Source of the DNA: Acholeplasmataceae bacterium
GTDB lineage: Bacteria; Bacillota_I; Bacilli_A; Acholeplasmatales; Acholeplasmataceae
Length of the DNA stretch: 19,083 nucleotides
Assembly: GCA_030656435.1 (NCBI GenBank)
Contig: JAUSOA010000015.1
Span: 1-19,083 of the forward strand
Reading direction: 5' to 3'
Program-made: the position numbers and the translations under genes
Shown: positions 7,196 to 14,002 of the stretch, one piece after another
How positions within the stretch are numbered: position 1 is the first letter of the stretch
Layout: every line of letters begins with the position of its first letter
Notes under the pieces: model-generated
What the model saw: only the letters and a program-made list of their open reading frames with translations
The model's database searches: none
What the model was told of the DNA's origin: nothing

Positions 7196-8140
7196 ATGAA
7201 TAAATTGGCATTGGTATTTGCTGGACAGGGTAGCCAGTACAAGGGCATGGGACTTGATTTTATTGAAGCTGACTCAGCATTCAAAGAGCATGAACGTAAT
7301 GCATCTAATATTTTAGGCTTTGATGTAAAGGAAGTTCTTGCTTCAGATGATTCTAGATTAAACGAAACTAAATTTGCACAACCACTCATTTTATTTTCAA
7401 CAATCCTAGGCTATGAAGCATTCAAATCCTTAGAAGTTGAACCCAAGGCTTTATTAGGGTTTAGCTTAGGTGAGTACAGTGCACTTTATGCTGCAAATGT
7501 CTTTGGGTTCGAGGATATCATGAAAATCATTTCTAAAAGATCATCTTTGATGCAGGAATGTGCAATTAAGAATCCTGGTAAAATGGCAGCGATTCTCGGA
7601 TTATCATCAAAAGTAGTTGATGATATTTGTAAGGTTTCCTCTCGAGATGGAATCGTTTTAAGTGCAAACTATAATTCACCAATTCAAGTAGTAATCAGTG
7701 GTGAAAACGGACCGGTCATTAAAGCAATGGAACTTGCAAAGGAAATGGGTGCAAAAAGAGTTGTCGAATTGAATGTCAGTGGAGCATTCCATTCACCGCT
7801 TATGAATCAAGCAGCTGAGGAATTATACAAATTCATCAAAAATATCCCATATAATGAGCCTAAATATCCAATTTATATGAATACGACTGCAATGCCACTC
7901 GAATCAAAAAATCTTTATCATGAAATGAAGAAACAAATAGAGTCCTCTGTCTATTTCGAGCAATCCATCCAAAAGATGATTGAAGATGGGTTTACCCACT
8001 TTATCGAAATTGGACCAGGCAAGGTTTTATCTGGACTCATCAAAAAAATAAATATCAATTGTGAAGTTACTAATTTAGATAAGTATAGTGACTTAAACAA
8101 TTTGAAGGGATGGTTAAGTGAACATGGATTTAAAAAATAA
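7196..8140 (+). CDS. fabD: Malonyl-CoA:ACP transacylase
   Basis: A 314-residue acyltransferase that loads malonyl groups from CoA to the acyl carrier protein, joining the acc and fab halves of the pathway. The active-site serine is Ser90 in GFSLGEYSA, with the oxyanion-loop GQGSQ at 10-14, Arg115 in SKRSSLMQE, and the catalytic His199 in SGAFHSPLM. The GPGKVLSGL near the C-terminus is a further family mark. Length is normal. A GGAAG at 7183-7187 acts as a modest Shine-Dalgarno. The 37-nt gap from fabH is the longest inside this operon, but I see no promoter or terminator in it. The 3' end overlaps fabG. Confidence 0.95.
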   Translation: MNKLALVFAGQGSQYKGMGLDFIEADSAFKEHERNASNILGFDVKEVLASDDSRLNETKFAQPLILFSTILGYEAFKSLEVEPKALLGFSLGEYSALYAANVFGFEDIMKIISKRSSLMQECAIKNPGKMAAILGLSSKVVDDICKVSSRDGIVLSANYNSPIQVVISGENGPVIKAMELAKEMGAKRVVELNVSGAFHSPLMNQAAEELYKFIKNIPYNEPKYPIYMNTTAMPLESKNLYHEMKKQIESSVYFEQSIQKMIEDGFTHFIEIGPGKVLSGLIKKININCEVTNLDKYSDLNNLKGWLSEHGFKK

Positions 8141-8867
8141 AGTTGCGATTGTAACAGGTGGTGCAGCAGGAATTGGTAAATACATTACTTTAGAACTTGC
8201 AAAAAGAGGGGCTAAAGTTGTATTAAACTACAATAGAAGTGCTGAAGCTGCAGAAAACTTAGTCAAAGAAATTGAAGCCTTCGGTGGAGAAGCCTTTGCT
8301 GTACAAGCAGATATATCTAAATTTAGTGATGCTGAGCGTTTAGTTCAGGAAACAATTGCGAAGTTTGGAACCTTAAATATTTTAGTTAACAACGCAGGAA
8401 TCACTGATGATGCACTCATTCTAAGAATGACTGAAGATCAATTTGATCGTGTAATTAACACGAATTTAAAGGGTGTTTGGAATGTTACAAAGCATGCAGC
8501 CAAAACACTTCTTAAATCAGGTTACGGTAGAATTATCAATATTTCAAGCGTTTCTGGAGTGATGGGAAATGCGGGGCAATCCAACTACAGTGCTGCAAAG
8601 GCTGGAGTTATCGGCTTAACTAAAGCACTTGCTCGTGAATTCGCAGGTCGAGGAGTTACTGTAAATGCTGTAGCACCAGGATTCATTGAAACTGAAATGA
8701 CGAAGAAATTATCATCAGAGGTTACAGAAGCATGGAGTCAACAAATTCCATTGAAGAGATTTGGTCAATCGACTGAGGTTGCTTATGCAGTTGCCTTTTT
8801 AGCGAGCGAACAAGCAAGTTATATAACAGGCCATACCCTAGAGGTAGATGGCGGATTGGTAATGTAG
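8118..8867 (+). CDS. fabG: 3-oxoacyl-ACP reductase
   Basis: A short-chain dehydrogenase that reduces beta-ketoacyl-ACP with NADPH in the first reductive step of elongation. It shows TGGAAGIG (the cofactor-binding TGxxxGxG) near residue 13, NNAG at 91-94, and the catalytic Ser144, Tyr157 and Lys161 in order (SSVSG, NYSAAK). It ends with the usual T-x-EVDGG. The start is uncertain by two codons: GTG 8118 has AAGGGA 7 nt upstream, while ATG 8124 (MDLKNKVAIVTGG) is the commoner start codon but lies 13 nt from it. Both overlap the fabD 3' end. A basic residue, Arg40, follows the second strand (VVLNYNRS), as in NADPH-dependent FabG. Confidence 0.95.
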   Translation: MNMDLKNKVAIVTGGAAGIGKYITLELAKRGAKVVLNYNRSAEAAENLVKEIEAFGGEAFAVQADISKFSDAERLVQETIAKFGTLNILVNNAGITDDALILRMTEDQFDRVINTNLKGVWNVTKHAAKTLLKSGYGRIINISSVSGVMGNAGQSNYSAAKAGVIGLTKALAREFAGRGVTVNAVAPGFIETEMTKKLSSEVTEAWSQQIPLKRFGQSTEVAYAVAFLASEQASYITGHTLEVDGGLVM

Positions 8868-8875
8868 GTGAAGAT

Positions 8876-10111
8876 ATGAAAAGAAGAGTTGTCGTTACTG
8901 GAATGGGTTTACTTTCACCAGTAGGAAATACAGTTGAAGAATCATTTAACAATCTAGTCGCTGGTAAAAATGGTGTTGAATTTATCACGTTACATGATGC
9001 AACAGACTGGAAAGTCAAAATTGCAGGTGAAATTAAAAACCTTAATCTTGAAGACTATCTAGACAAAAAAGAAATCAAAAGAGCAGATCGAGTGACGAAT
9101 ATCGCAATGGTTGCAACTCAAGAAGCAATTGCTCAATCCAATTTTTTAAATCATACGTATAATCCATTTCGTATTGGTACCTTTGTGGGTAGCGGTATTG
9201 GTGGAATAAATACTATTTTTGATGAAACCAAGACATCTGTCTTACGTGGACAGGATAGAATATCGCCATTTTTCATACCAAATTCGATTATAAACCTAAT
9301 AGGAGCAAGAATTGGTATCAAATATCAAGCGAAGGGTGCAAACATGCCACAGGTCACTGCATGCTCTGCAGCAACCAATTCAATTGGGGAAGCATTTAGA
9401 AATATTAGAGATGGTTATTTAGATGCAGCAATCACAGGTGGTTCAGAGGCTCCAATTAATGAATTAGGAGTTGGAGGATTTTCAAGTTTAAAGGCTTTAA
9501 ATTTCTCAAATGACCCTGAAGTTGCATCTGTCCCATTTGATACAAGAAGATCAGGATTTGTAATGGCTGAAGCTGCAGGAATTCTAATTCTTGAAGAGTA
9601 TGAAGCTGCAATTAAAAGAAATGCTCCAATTATTGCTGAAATGGTTGGCTATGGTACAACCTCAGATGCATTCCATATGACTGCTCCAGATGATGAAGCG
9701 AGTGGGATTACTGAGTGTATTCGTCTTGCATTAGAGGACGCAAATATAAAACCAGAGCAACTAGGCTACATCAATGCACATGGAACATCCACAGTCTTAA
9801 ATGATAAACTAGAAACACTAGGCATTAAAAAAGCATTAGGTGCTGCTGCATATCAAGTCAATATCAGCTCCACAAAATCAATGACTGGTCATGCTTTAGG
9901 TGCTGCAGGTGCTATTGAGACCATTGCAGTCATTAAAGCATTAGAAACTGGCAAAATTCCACCGACAATTCATTTAAACTCACCAGATCCTGAGTGTGAC
10001 TTAAACTATACACCCAATGTGATGGTAATACGTAATATAGAGTACGGAATGAACATCAATATTGGCTTTGGTGGTCAAAATGCAGCGATTATTTTTAAGA
10101 AGGTGAAATAA
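8876..10111 (+). CDS. fabF: Beta-ketoacyl-ACP synthase II
   Basis: A 411-residue elongating condensing enzyme that adds malonyl-ACP two-carbon units to acyl-ACP. The Cys-His-His triad is intact: Cys163 in VTACSAAT, His302 in INAHGTST and His339 in SMTGHALGAAG, with Lys334 preceding. The C-terminal GFGGQNAA loop with its gatekeeper Phe is kept. Two family signatures deviate. The usual GEGAG is AEAAG (231-235), and the Pro that normally follows NAHGTST is Val307. Length is normal for FabF. The start follows GGTGAAGAT as Shine-Dalgarno, 8 nt after the fabG stop. The stop TAA shares its last base with the fabZ ATG. Confidence 0.95.
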   Translation: MKRRVVVTGMGLLSPVGNTVEESFNNLVAGKNGVEFITLHDATDWKVKIAGEIKNLNLEDYLDKKEIKRADRVTNIAMVATQEAIAQSNFLNHTYNPFRIGTFVGSGIGGINTIFDETKTSVLRGQDRISPFFIPNSIINLIGARIGIKYQAKGANMPQVTACSAATNSIGEAFRNIRDGYLDAAITGGSEAPINELGVGGFSSLKALNFSNDPEVASVPFDTRRSGFVMAEAAGILILEEYEAAIKRNAPIIAEMVGYGTTSDAFHMTAPDDEASGITECIRLALEDANIKPEQLGYINAHGTSTVLNDKLETLGIKKALGAAAYQVNISSTKSMTGHALGAAGAIETIAVIKALETGKIPPTIHLNSPDPECDLNYTPNVMVIRNIEYGMNINIGFGGQNAAIIFKKVK

Positions 10112-10539
10112 TGAATCTGACAAGAGAACAAATTAAAGCAATCATTCCACATCGCGACCCATTTCTATTTCTTGATGAAATCAGAGATCTTGAGGTTTTA
10201 AAAAAAGGTGTAGGAATTAAACACGTTAAGGCAGATGACTACTTTTTTCAAGGTCATTTTCCAGAAAAACCTGTAATGCCAGGAGTGCTTATCATTGAGT
10301 CACTTGCACAAGTTGGAGCAGTTATTTTACTATCACATCCTGATTATGAAGGAAGAATCGTTTATTTTACAGGAATTGCTCATGCAAAGTTTAGAAAAAG
10401 TGTTTTACCAGGAGATACATTAGAACTTCATTGTGAACTTACAAAAATAAGAAGAGGATTTGGCTTTGGTTTGGCAAAGGCATATGTTGGTGGAGAGCTA
10501 GCATGTGAGGCTGAAATATCATTTGCTATTGGTCAATAA
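10111..10539 (+). CDS. fabZ: 3-hydroxyacyl-ACP dehydratase
   Basis: A 142-residue hot-dog fold enzyme that dehydrates beta-hydroxyacyl-ACP to trans-2-enoyl-ACP. The motif GHFPEKPVMPGVLIIESLAQ (48-67) contains the catalytic His49 and Glu63, and PHRDPFLFLDEI (13-24) and KFRKSVLPGDTL are standard FabZ features. There is no sign of the isomerase partner FabN or FabM nearby, so this sequence alone does not show how, or whether, unsaturated chains are made. The ATG overlaps the fabF stop (TAATG), with AAGGTG about 6 nt upstream as Shine-Dalgarno. birA follows with no gap. Confidence 0.96.
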   Translation: MNLTREQIKAIIPHRDPFLFLDEIRDLEVLKKGVGIKHVKADDYFFQGHFPEKPVMPGVLIIESLAQVGAVILLSHPDYEGRIVYFTGIAHAKFRKSVLPGDTLELHCELTKIRRGFGFGLAKAYVGGELACEAEISFAIGQ

Positions 10540-11067
10540 ATGATTTCATATACATTGCTTGAATTTGATACATTAGACTCAACGAGTGATTTCTTAAAAG
10601 AGAATCATTCGTACTTTCCGCATATGACGATGATTCGCACGAATCATCAAGAAAAGGGGAGAGGACAATTTGAGCGTGTATGGATTTCAAACAAAAACGA
10701 AAATATTATGTTTTCAATTCTTTTAAAGGAAGTTGATATCAAACGTGTTGGTAATGTTAAGCTGTGGATTTTAGAATCCTTAATCACATTCATTAACACG
10801 TATGGAATTAACTGTTTTTTCAAGGAACCTAACGATATTTATGTTGATGATAAAAAGCTATGCGGAATCTTAATCGAGACACAAGCATCAGAAGACATCT
10901 ACGATTATATTGTGGTAGGTGTTGGACTAAATATCAATCAAGAACAGTTTGATGGATTACCTGCAACTTCATTCAAAAACATTTTAGGATCAAAGCAAGA
11001 CTTAAAAAAACTTTTTTCAAAGCTTCTCAGTATTTTAATCAAGGATTATGAAAGATACCATATATGA
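10540..11067 (+). CDS. birA: Biotin--[acetyl-CoA-carboxylase] ligase, single-domain
   Basis: A 175-residue biotin protein ligase (BPL/LplA fold) that activates biotin as biotinyl-AMP and attaches it to the AccB lysine. The biotinyl-AMP loop appears as KGRGQFERVW (39-48). The catalytic-lysine segment is KKLCGILIE (105-113, Lys106) and the GVGLNIN strand is at 127-133. It lacks the N-terminal helix-turn-helix and much of the C-terminal SH3-like domain, so it should be an enzyme only and not a repressor. The usual KWPND motif reads KEPND (95-99), and the early DSTN reads DSTS. The ATG directly abuts the fabZ stop. Its place between fabZ and bioY ties biotin attachment to the biotin-dependent enzyme encoded at the front of the operon. 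Confidence 0.88.
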   Translation: MISYTLLEFDTLDSTSDFLKENHSYFPHMTMIRTNHQEKGRGQFERVWISNKNENIMFSILLKEVDIKRVGNVKLWILESLITFINTYGINCFFKEPNDIYVDDKKLCGILIETQASEDIYDYIVVGVGLNINQEQFDGLPATSFKNILGSKQDLKKLFSKLLSILIKDYERYHI

Positions 11068-11591
11068 AATTAAAACAGGTAACTAGAATTTCACTTTTTT
11101 CTGCAATGATTGCAGTCAGTGTGTATCTGATACCTCCAATTGCTGTTCCAGTCCTTAATGTATCATTTACACTTCAAACTTTATTTATCATCTTAATTGG
11201 ATTTATACTAGCACCACTAGAAGCATTTCTATCGGTTTTTATCTATGTGTTAATCGGAGCATTTGGATTTCCAGTATTTAGTGGCTATCGTGGTGGACTT
11301 TCTGTGTTATTTGGCCCAACTGGTGGATTTATTATGATGTTTCCGATAGTAAGTTTATTGATCTCAGTATTTAAATCTAAAAAAAGATTGCATATGTATA
11401 ATCTGATGATTGGTTTTATTTTTGGAGTAGTTGTCCTTTATTTGATTGCTAATCTATGGTTATCCTACTCACTTTCAATTAATTATTTCGCTTCATTATC
11501 AGGACTTCTTATCTTTATACCATTTGATATTGTTAAACTACTTTTAGCCTATTTCATATATTTAAGAATACCAAAAGAAATATACACATAA
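11064..11591 (+). CDS. bioY: Biotin transporter BioY (ECF S-component)
   Basis: A 175-residue, very hydrophobic protein with about six membrane segments, the substrate-binding S-component of an energy-coupling-factor transporter. Family marks are the N-terminal positively charged K-x-x-x-VTRISLFSAMIAV and the FTLQTLFIIL-GFILAP segment (35-51). The loop GAFGFPVFSG..GG...LFGPTGGF (66-89) is the most conserved part of BioY. The ATP-driving EcfA/EcfT module is not in the window and may be shared from elsewhere. The start overlaps the birA stop (ATGA, 11064-11067). Because no biotin biosynthesis gene is present here, uptake would be how the operon secures its cofactor; that is inference. No terminator is visible after it. 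Confidence 0.92.
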   Translation: MKLKQVTRISLFSAMIAVSVYLIPPIAVPVLNVSFTLQTLFIILIGFILAPLEAFLSVFIYVLIGAFGFPVFSGYRGGLSVLFGPTGGFIMMFPIVSLLISVFKSKKRLHMYNLMIGFIFGVVVLYLIANLWLSYSLSINYFASLSGLLIFIPFDIVKLLLAYFIYLRIPKEIYT

Positions 11592-11595
11592 CGTC

Positions 11596-11625
11596 TTTCA
11601 ATTCTTGGCATTCATATGATAAAAT
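11596..11625 (+). promoter_or_regulatory. Candidate extended -10 promoter of the DUF1295 gene
   Basis: A TAAAAT -10 box (11620-11625) is preceded by TGA (11617-11619), giving the same TGATAAAAT extended -10 as other promoters here. The -35 is poor (TTTCAA at 11596-11601, spacer 18). Predicted start near 11632. Read-through from bioY is also possible because no terminator lies between. Confidence 0.5.
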
Positions 11626-11656
11626 ATATTTATTCTAATTGTTTAAGGAGATTCTA

Positions 11657-12550
11657 ATGACGAAGAAATATCAAAGTATATTTATACTACTCGGACTTTA
11701 TCTAATAGCAATTTTAACTGGTGTTTTCGTATTTCTATACTTCAGTCAAGTAGAATTAATCTTAAGATTGCTAATTGCAGATGTTGCTGCAACCCTTGTT
11801 ATTTGGCTTTTTTCACTGATTGTTAAAAATGCAAGTGCATATGACCCTTATTGGAGTGTAATCCCTCCAGTAATGCTGATATTAGTATTTTTTCATCTCC
11901 AATTATCCTCATCATTTCCGATTTATTTAATGATAGCAGGACTTTCTGTATGGAGTTTAAGACTGACTTATAACTGGGCAAAAAACTGGGAAGGATTTCA
12001 TGAACAAGATTGGAGATATAAGATCATGTATCAAAAATCTCCAAAGCTTTTCTTTCTCTCTAATCTTTTTGGGATTCAGTTATTTCCAACTCTGATTGTT
12101 TTTATACAACTGATTGGAGCCATCAATTTTATGAGCGTAGACCCTAGTCTTTCAGTCTTTACCTGGATTGGATTTGGAATCATGATTATTTCAGCGATGA
12201 TTCAATTGATCGCAGATGGCCAAATGCGTGCATTCAAGGAAAGAACAAAGGGTCAAAAACTATGCATCGAAGAAGGGTTATGGAAATATTCAAGACATCC
12301 GAATTATTTTGGTGAAGTTATGGTTTGGTGGGGATTATATATCATCTATTTTGGTAGTGTCATGAAACTTGATTTACTCATCATTGCTCCAGTCTTAATG
12401 ACATCACTCTTTCTTTTTATCAGTATTCCATGGATGGAAAAAAAGATTATCAAGACTAGACCTGAATACAAGAGTTATCAAAAAAGAGTTTCAATGCTTA
12501 TTCCATTCTTTAGAAAAGAAGAAAACAAGGAGTTTCAAGGAAATACTTGA
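11657..12550 (+). CDS. DUF1295-family membrane protein (steroid 5-alpha-reductase-like fold)
   Basis: A 297-residue polytopic membrane protein with about six to seven hydrophobic segments. It matches the DUF1295 family, which is related to the 5-alpha-reductase and isoprenylcysteine methyltransferase fold. The sequence AYDPYWS (61-67) carries the family's conserved D..WS. GLWKYSRHPNYFGE (207-220) is the hallmark NAD(P)H or SAM-binding segment seen across this superfamily. IPWMEKKIIKTRPEYKSYQ (257-275) is the usual C-terminal motif. The true substrate in bacteria is unclear; lipid-type reduction is possible given the fab neighbours but unproven. The start is the ATG at 11657, 6 nt after AAGGAG (11645-11650); a TTG at 11639 would precede that signal. 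The stop overlaps the -35 box of the next promoter. Confidence 0.85.
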   Translation: MTKKYQSIFILLGLYLIAILTGVFVFLYFSQVELILRLLIADVAATLVIWLFSLIVKNASAYDPYWSVIPPVMLILVFFHLQLSSSFPIYLMIAGLSVWSLRLTYNWAKNWEGFHEQDWRYKIMYQKSPKLFFLSNLFGIQLFPTLIVFIQLIGAINFMSVDPSLSVFTWIGFGIMIISAMIQLIADGQMRAFKERTKGQKLCIEEGLWKYSRHPNYFGEVMVWWGLYIIYFGSVMKLDLLIIAPVLMTSLFLFISIPWMEKKIIKTRPEYKSYQKRVSMLIPFFRKEENKEFQGNT

Positions 12551-12575
12551 CAATTCTTATCTCAATCCTTATAAT
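12547..12575 (+). promoter_or_regulatory. Consensus promoter driving the fluoride riboswitch-antiporter unit
   Basis: A full-consensus promoter: TTGACA (12547-12552), a 17-bp spacer, and TATAAT (12570-12575). The predicted start at about 12582 falls on the first bases of the aptamer. The -35 box overlaps the TGA stop of the DUF1295 gene (12548-12550). This is the strongest promoter in the window by sequence. Confidence 0.92.
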
Positions 12576-12582
12576 CAAACAT

Positions 12583-12669
12583 GGGAATGAATGTCTCCCA
12601 AAGTCTTTTGACTTAAACCGCTAATCAGCTGATGACTTCTACAACAATTTTTGTTGTAGGAGTCTTTTT
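12583..12669 (+). promoter_or_regulatory. Fluoride riboswitch (crcB motif) with overlapping terminator
   Basis: The aptamer matches the fluoride riboswitch class. A first hairpin GGGA (12583-12586)/TCCC (12596-12599) holds an ATGAA-type loop. The junction AAACCGC (12615-12621) and a short GCT/AGC stem (12620-12622 with 12627-12629) come next. The invariant TGATGACTTCTAC (12630-12642) follows; the known aptamer has TGATG..CTCTAC there. The pseudoknot pairs loop bases GAA and GTC (12589-12591, 12593-12595, with T12592 bulged) to GACTTC (12634-12639). That same GACTTC begins the terminator stem, so ligand binding should block termination and switch expression on. An extra hairpin AAGTC-TTTT-GACTT (12601-12614) is inserted before the AAAC junction. 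Recognition is from memory of the class, not a covariance-model search. Confidence 0.88.
12634..12669 (+). terminator. Intrinsic terminator forming the expression platform of the riboswitch
   Basis: A 13-bp stem (12634-12646 with 12652-12664, one G-T pair) with loop ATTTT is followed by five T residues (12665-12669). It lies in the leader of the antiporter, three bases before that gene's Shine-Dalgarno, so it controls entry into the gene and does not end an upstream one. Its 5' arm overlaps the aptamer pseudoknot strand. Confidence 0.93.
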
Positions 12670-12682
12670 CATAGGAGGAATT

Positions 12683-13864
12683 ATGTTACTTTCAGCAGCA
12701 TTAATCATTTTAACAAGCTTATTTTTATCTCAAATATTCATCAAGCTCAAACTCCCAGGTATTATCGGGATGCTACTATCAGGAATTGTTTTAGGACCAT
12801 TTGTCTTAAATTTAATTGATCCGACTATTTTAAATCTTTCCACTGATTTAAGACAAATTGCTTTGATTGTCATCCTTGTTCGAGCTGGACTTTCTCTAGA
12901 TTTAGACGACTTGAAAAAGGTCGGTAGACCAGCTATCTTTATGGCCTTTATTCCTGCAACAATAGAACTTGTTGCTATTTCGCTACTTGCTCCAGTTTTC
13001 TTTGGTATAAGCTACCTTGAAGCATTAATTCTTGGTGCAATTGTAGCTGCTGTATCACCTGCAGTTATTGTCCCAAGAATGATTAAATTAATGGATTCTA
13101 ATTTTGGAACAGAAAAAAAGGTACCTCAACTTATTTTGGCAGGTGCCTCGATTGACGATGTTTTTGTTATCGTGCTTTTTGCATCATTTATTCAAGCCTA
13201 TCAAACCAATTCATTTCATTTAATATCGATATTACTTATTCCTGTATCGATTATCTTAGGGGTGATACTAGGTGTTATTACTGGTTTATTTTTAGTATGG
13301 TTTTTCAAGATATTTCATATTAGGGACACCCTAAAGGTCTTATTAATATTTTCAGCTGCATTTCTCTTCATTGTATTTGAGCAGTTAGTCGAAAATCTGA
13401 TACCCATATCAGGTCTACTTGCAGTAATTACGCTTGGAGTGACTATTCTGAAAAAATATGATTTACTTGCGAAAAGACTTGTCGGTAAGTTTGAAAAAAT
13501 ATGGGTAGTCGCAGAAGTTATGCTATTTGTCTTGGTAGGAGCAGCAGTAGATATAACTGTATTAGTAAATGTAGGACTACTTTCAGTATTACTCATTATT
13601 ATAGGTCTAATATTTAGAATGCTAGGAGTAGTTATCTCATTAATCAAAACCAATTTCAACAAAAAGGAAAAATTATTCATTTCTATATCCTACACACCTA
13701 AAGCAACAGTACAAGCAGCAATAGGTGCTATCCCGCTTTCTTTAGGCATTGCCAGTGGGAATCTGATCTTAACGATTGCTGTACTTGCAATCTTGATAAC
13801 AGCACCATTTGGAGCAATACTCATGGATAAAACCTATAAAAAACTACTTGTTCAAAAGAAATAA
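12683..13864 (+). CDS. Cation:proton antiporter (PF00999), probable fluoride-induced efflux/antiport protein
   Basis: A 393-residue membrane protein with about 12-13 hydrophobic segments, of the Na+/H+ exchanger superfamily. Family marks are KLKLPGIIGMLLSGIVLGP (21-39), RAGLSLDLDDLKK (67-79), the broken-helix segment AAVSPAVIVPRM (122-133), and GASIDDV (154-160). The Asp158-Asp159 pair is the ion-binding DD of electrogenic NapA/NhaA-type antiporters. There is no C-terminal RCK domain. The start is the ATG at 12683, just after TAGGAGG (12672-12678); an ATG at 12632 would place the terminator inside the gene. The fluoride riboswitch in its leader implies induction by fluoride, and antiporters of this superfamily are known among fluoride-riboswitch-controlled genes. 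Whether it moves fluoride or restores H+/Na+ balance cannot be told. Confidence 0.9.
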   Translation: MLLSAALIILTSLFLSQIFIKLKLPGIIGMLLSGIVLGPFVLNLIDPTILNLSTDLRQIALIVILVRAGLSLDLDDLKKVGRPAIFMAFIPATIELVAISLLAPVFFGISYLEALILGAIVAAVSPAVIVPRMIKLMDSNFGTEKKVPQLILAGASIDDVFVIVLFASFIQAYQTNSFHLISILLIPVSIILGVILGVITGLFLVWFFKIFHIRDTLKVLLIFSAAFLFIVFEQLVENLIPISGLLAVITLGVTILKKYDLLAKRLVGKFEKIWVVAEVMLFVLVGAAVDITVLVNVGLLSVLLIIIGLIFRMLGVVISLIKTNFNKKEKLFISISYTPKATVQAAIGAIPLSLGIASGNLILTIAVLAILITAPFGAILMDKTYKKLLVQKK

Positions 13865-13879
13865 CTTCATAATTTCAAT

Positions 13880-13916
13880 AAAAAAGAGTACAATATAGTT
13901 GATGTATTCTTTTTTT
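13880..13916 (+). terminator. Intrinsic terminator after the antiporter
   Basis: A 13-bp stem, AAAAAAGAGTACA (13880-13892) with TGTATTCTTTTTT (13903-13915), including one G-T pair, has a 10-nt loop. The stem's 3' side is the U-tract, and the A-run on the 5' side could make it work in both directions. Confidence 0.8.
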
Positions 13917-13937
13917 GAATATAGTTTTAGAGTTTGG

Positions 13938-13946
13938 TGTTAAAAT
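13938..13946 (+). promoter_or_regulatory. Candidate extended -10 box for the Trk operon
   Basis: TGTTAAAAT gives a TGn-extended -10 (TAAAAT at 13941-13946) with no good -35 box at normal spacing. It also forms part of an 8-bp inverted repeat, GTGTTAAA (13937-13944) and TTTAACAC (13983-13990), 38 nt apart, which could instead be an operator or a stem just before the Shine-Dalgarno. The promoter call is weak. Confidence 0.35.
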
Positions 13947-14002
13947 ACTTAATGTGTTATCTATTTTCTAATGTATCGAAGATTTAACACGAGGAGATTA
14001 TT

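Noticed and set aside
12632..12682. Upstream ATG at 12632 for the antiporter
   Set aside because: It would translate through the riboswitch terminator; the TAGGAGG at 12672-12678 clearly serves the ATG at 12683.
13315..13680. Minus-strand ORF of 121 residues inside the antiporter
   Set aside because: A shadow of the antiporter reading frame; composition (Ser, Thr, Asn rich) is typical of antisense to membrane proteins.
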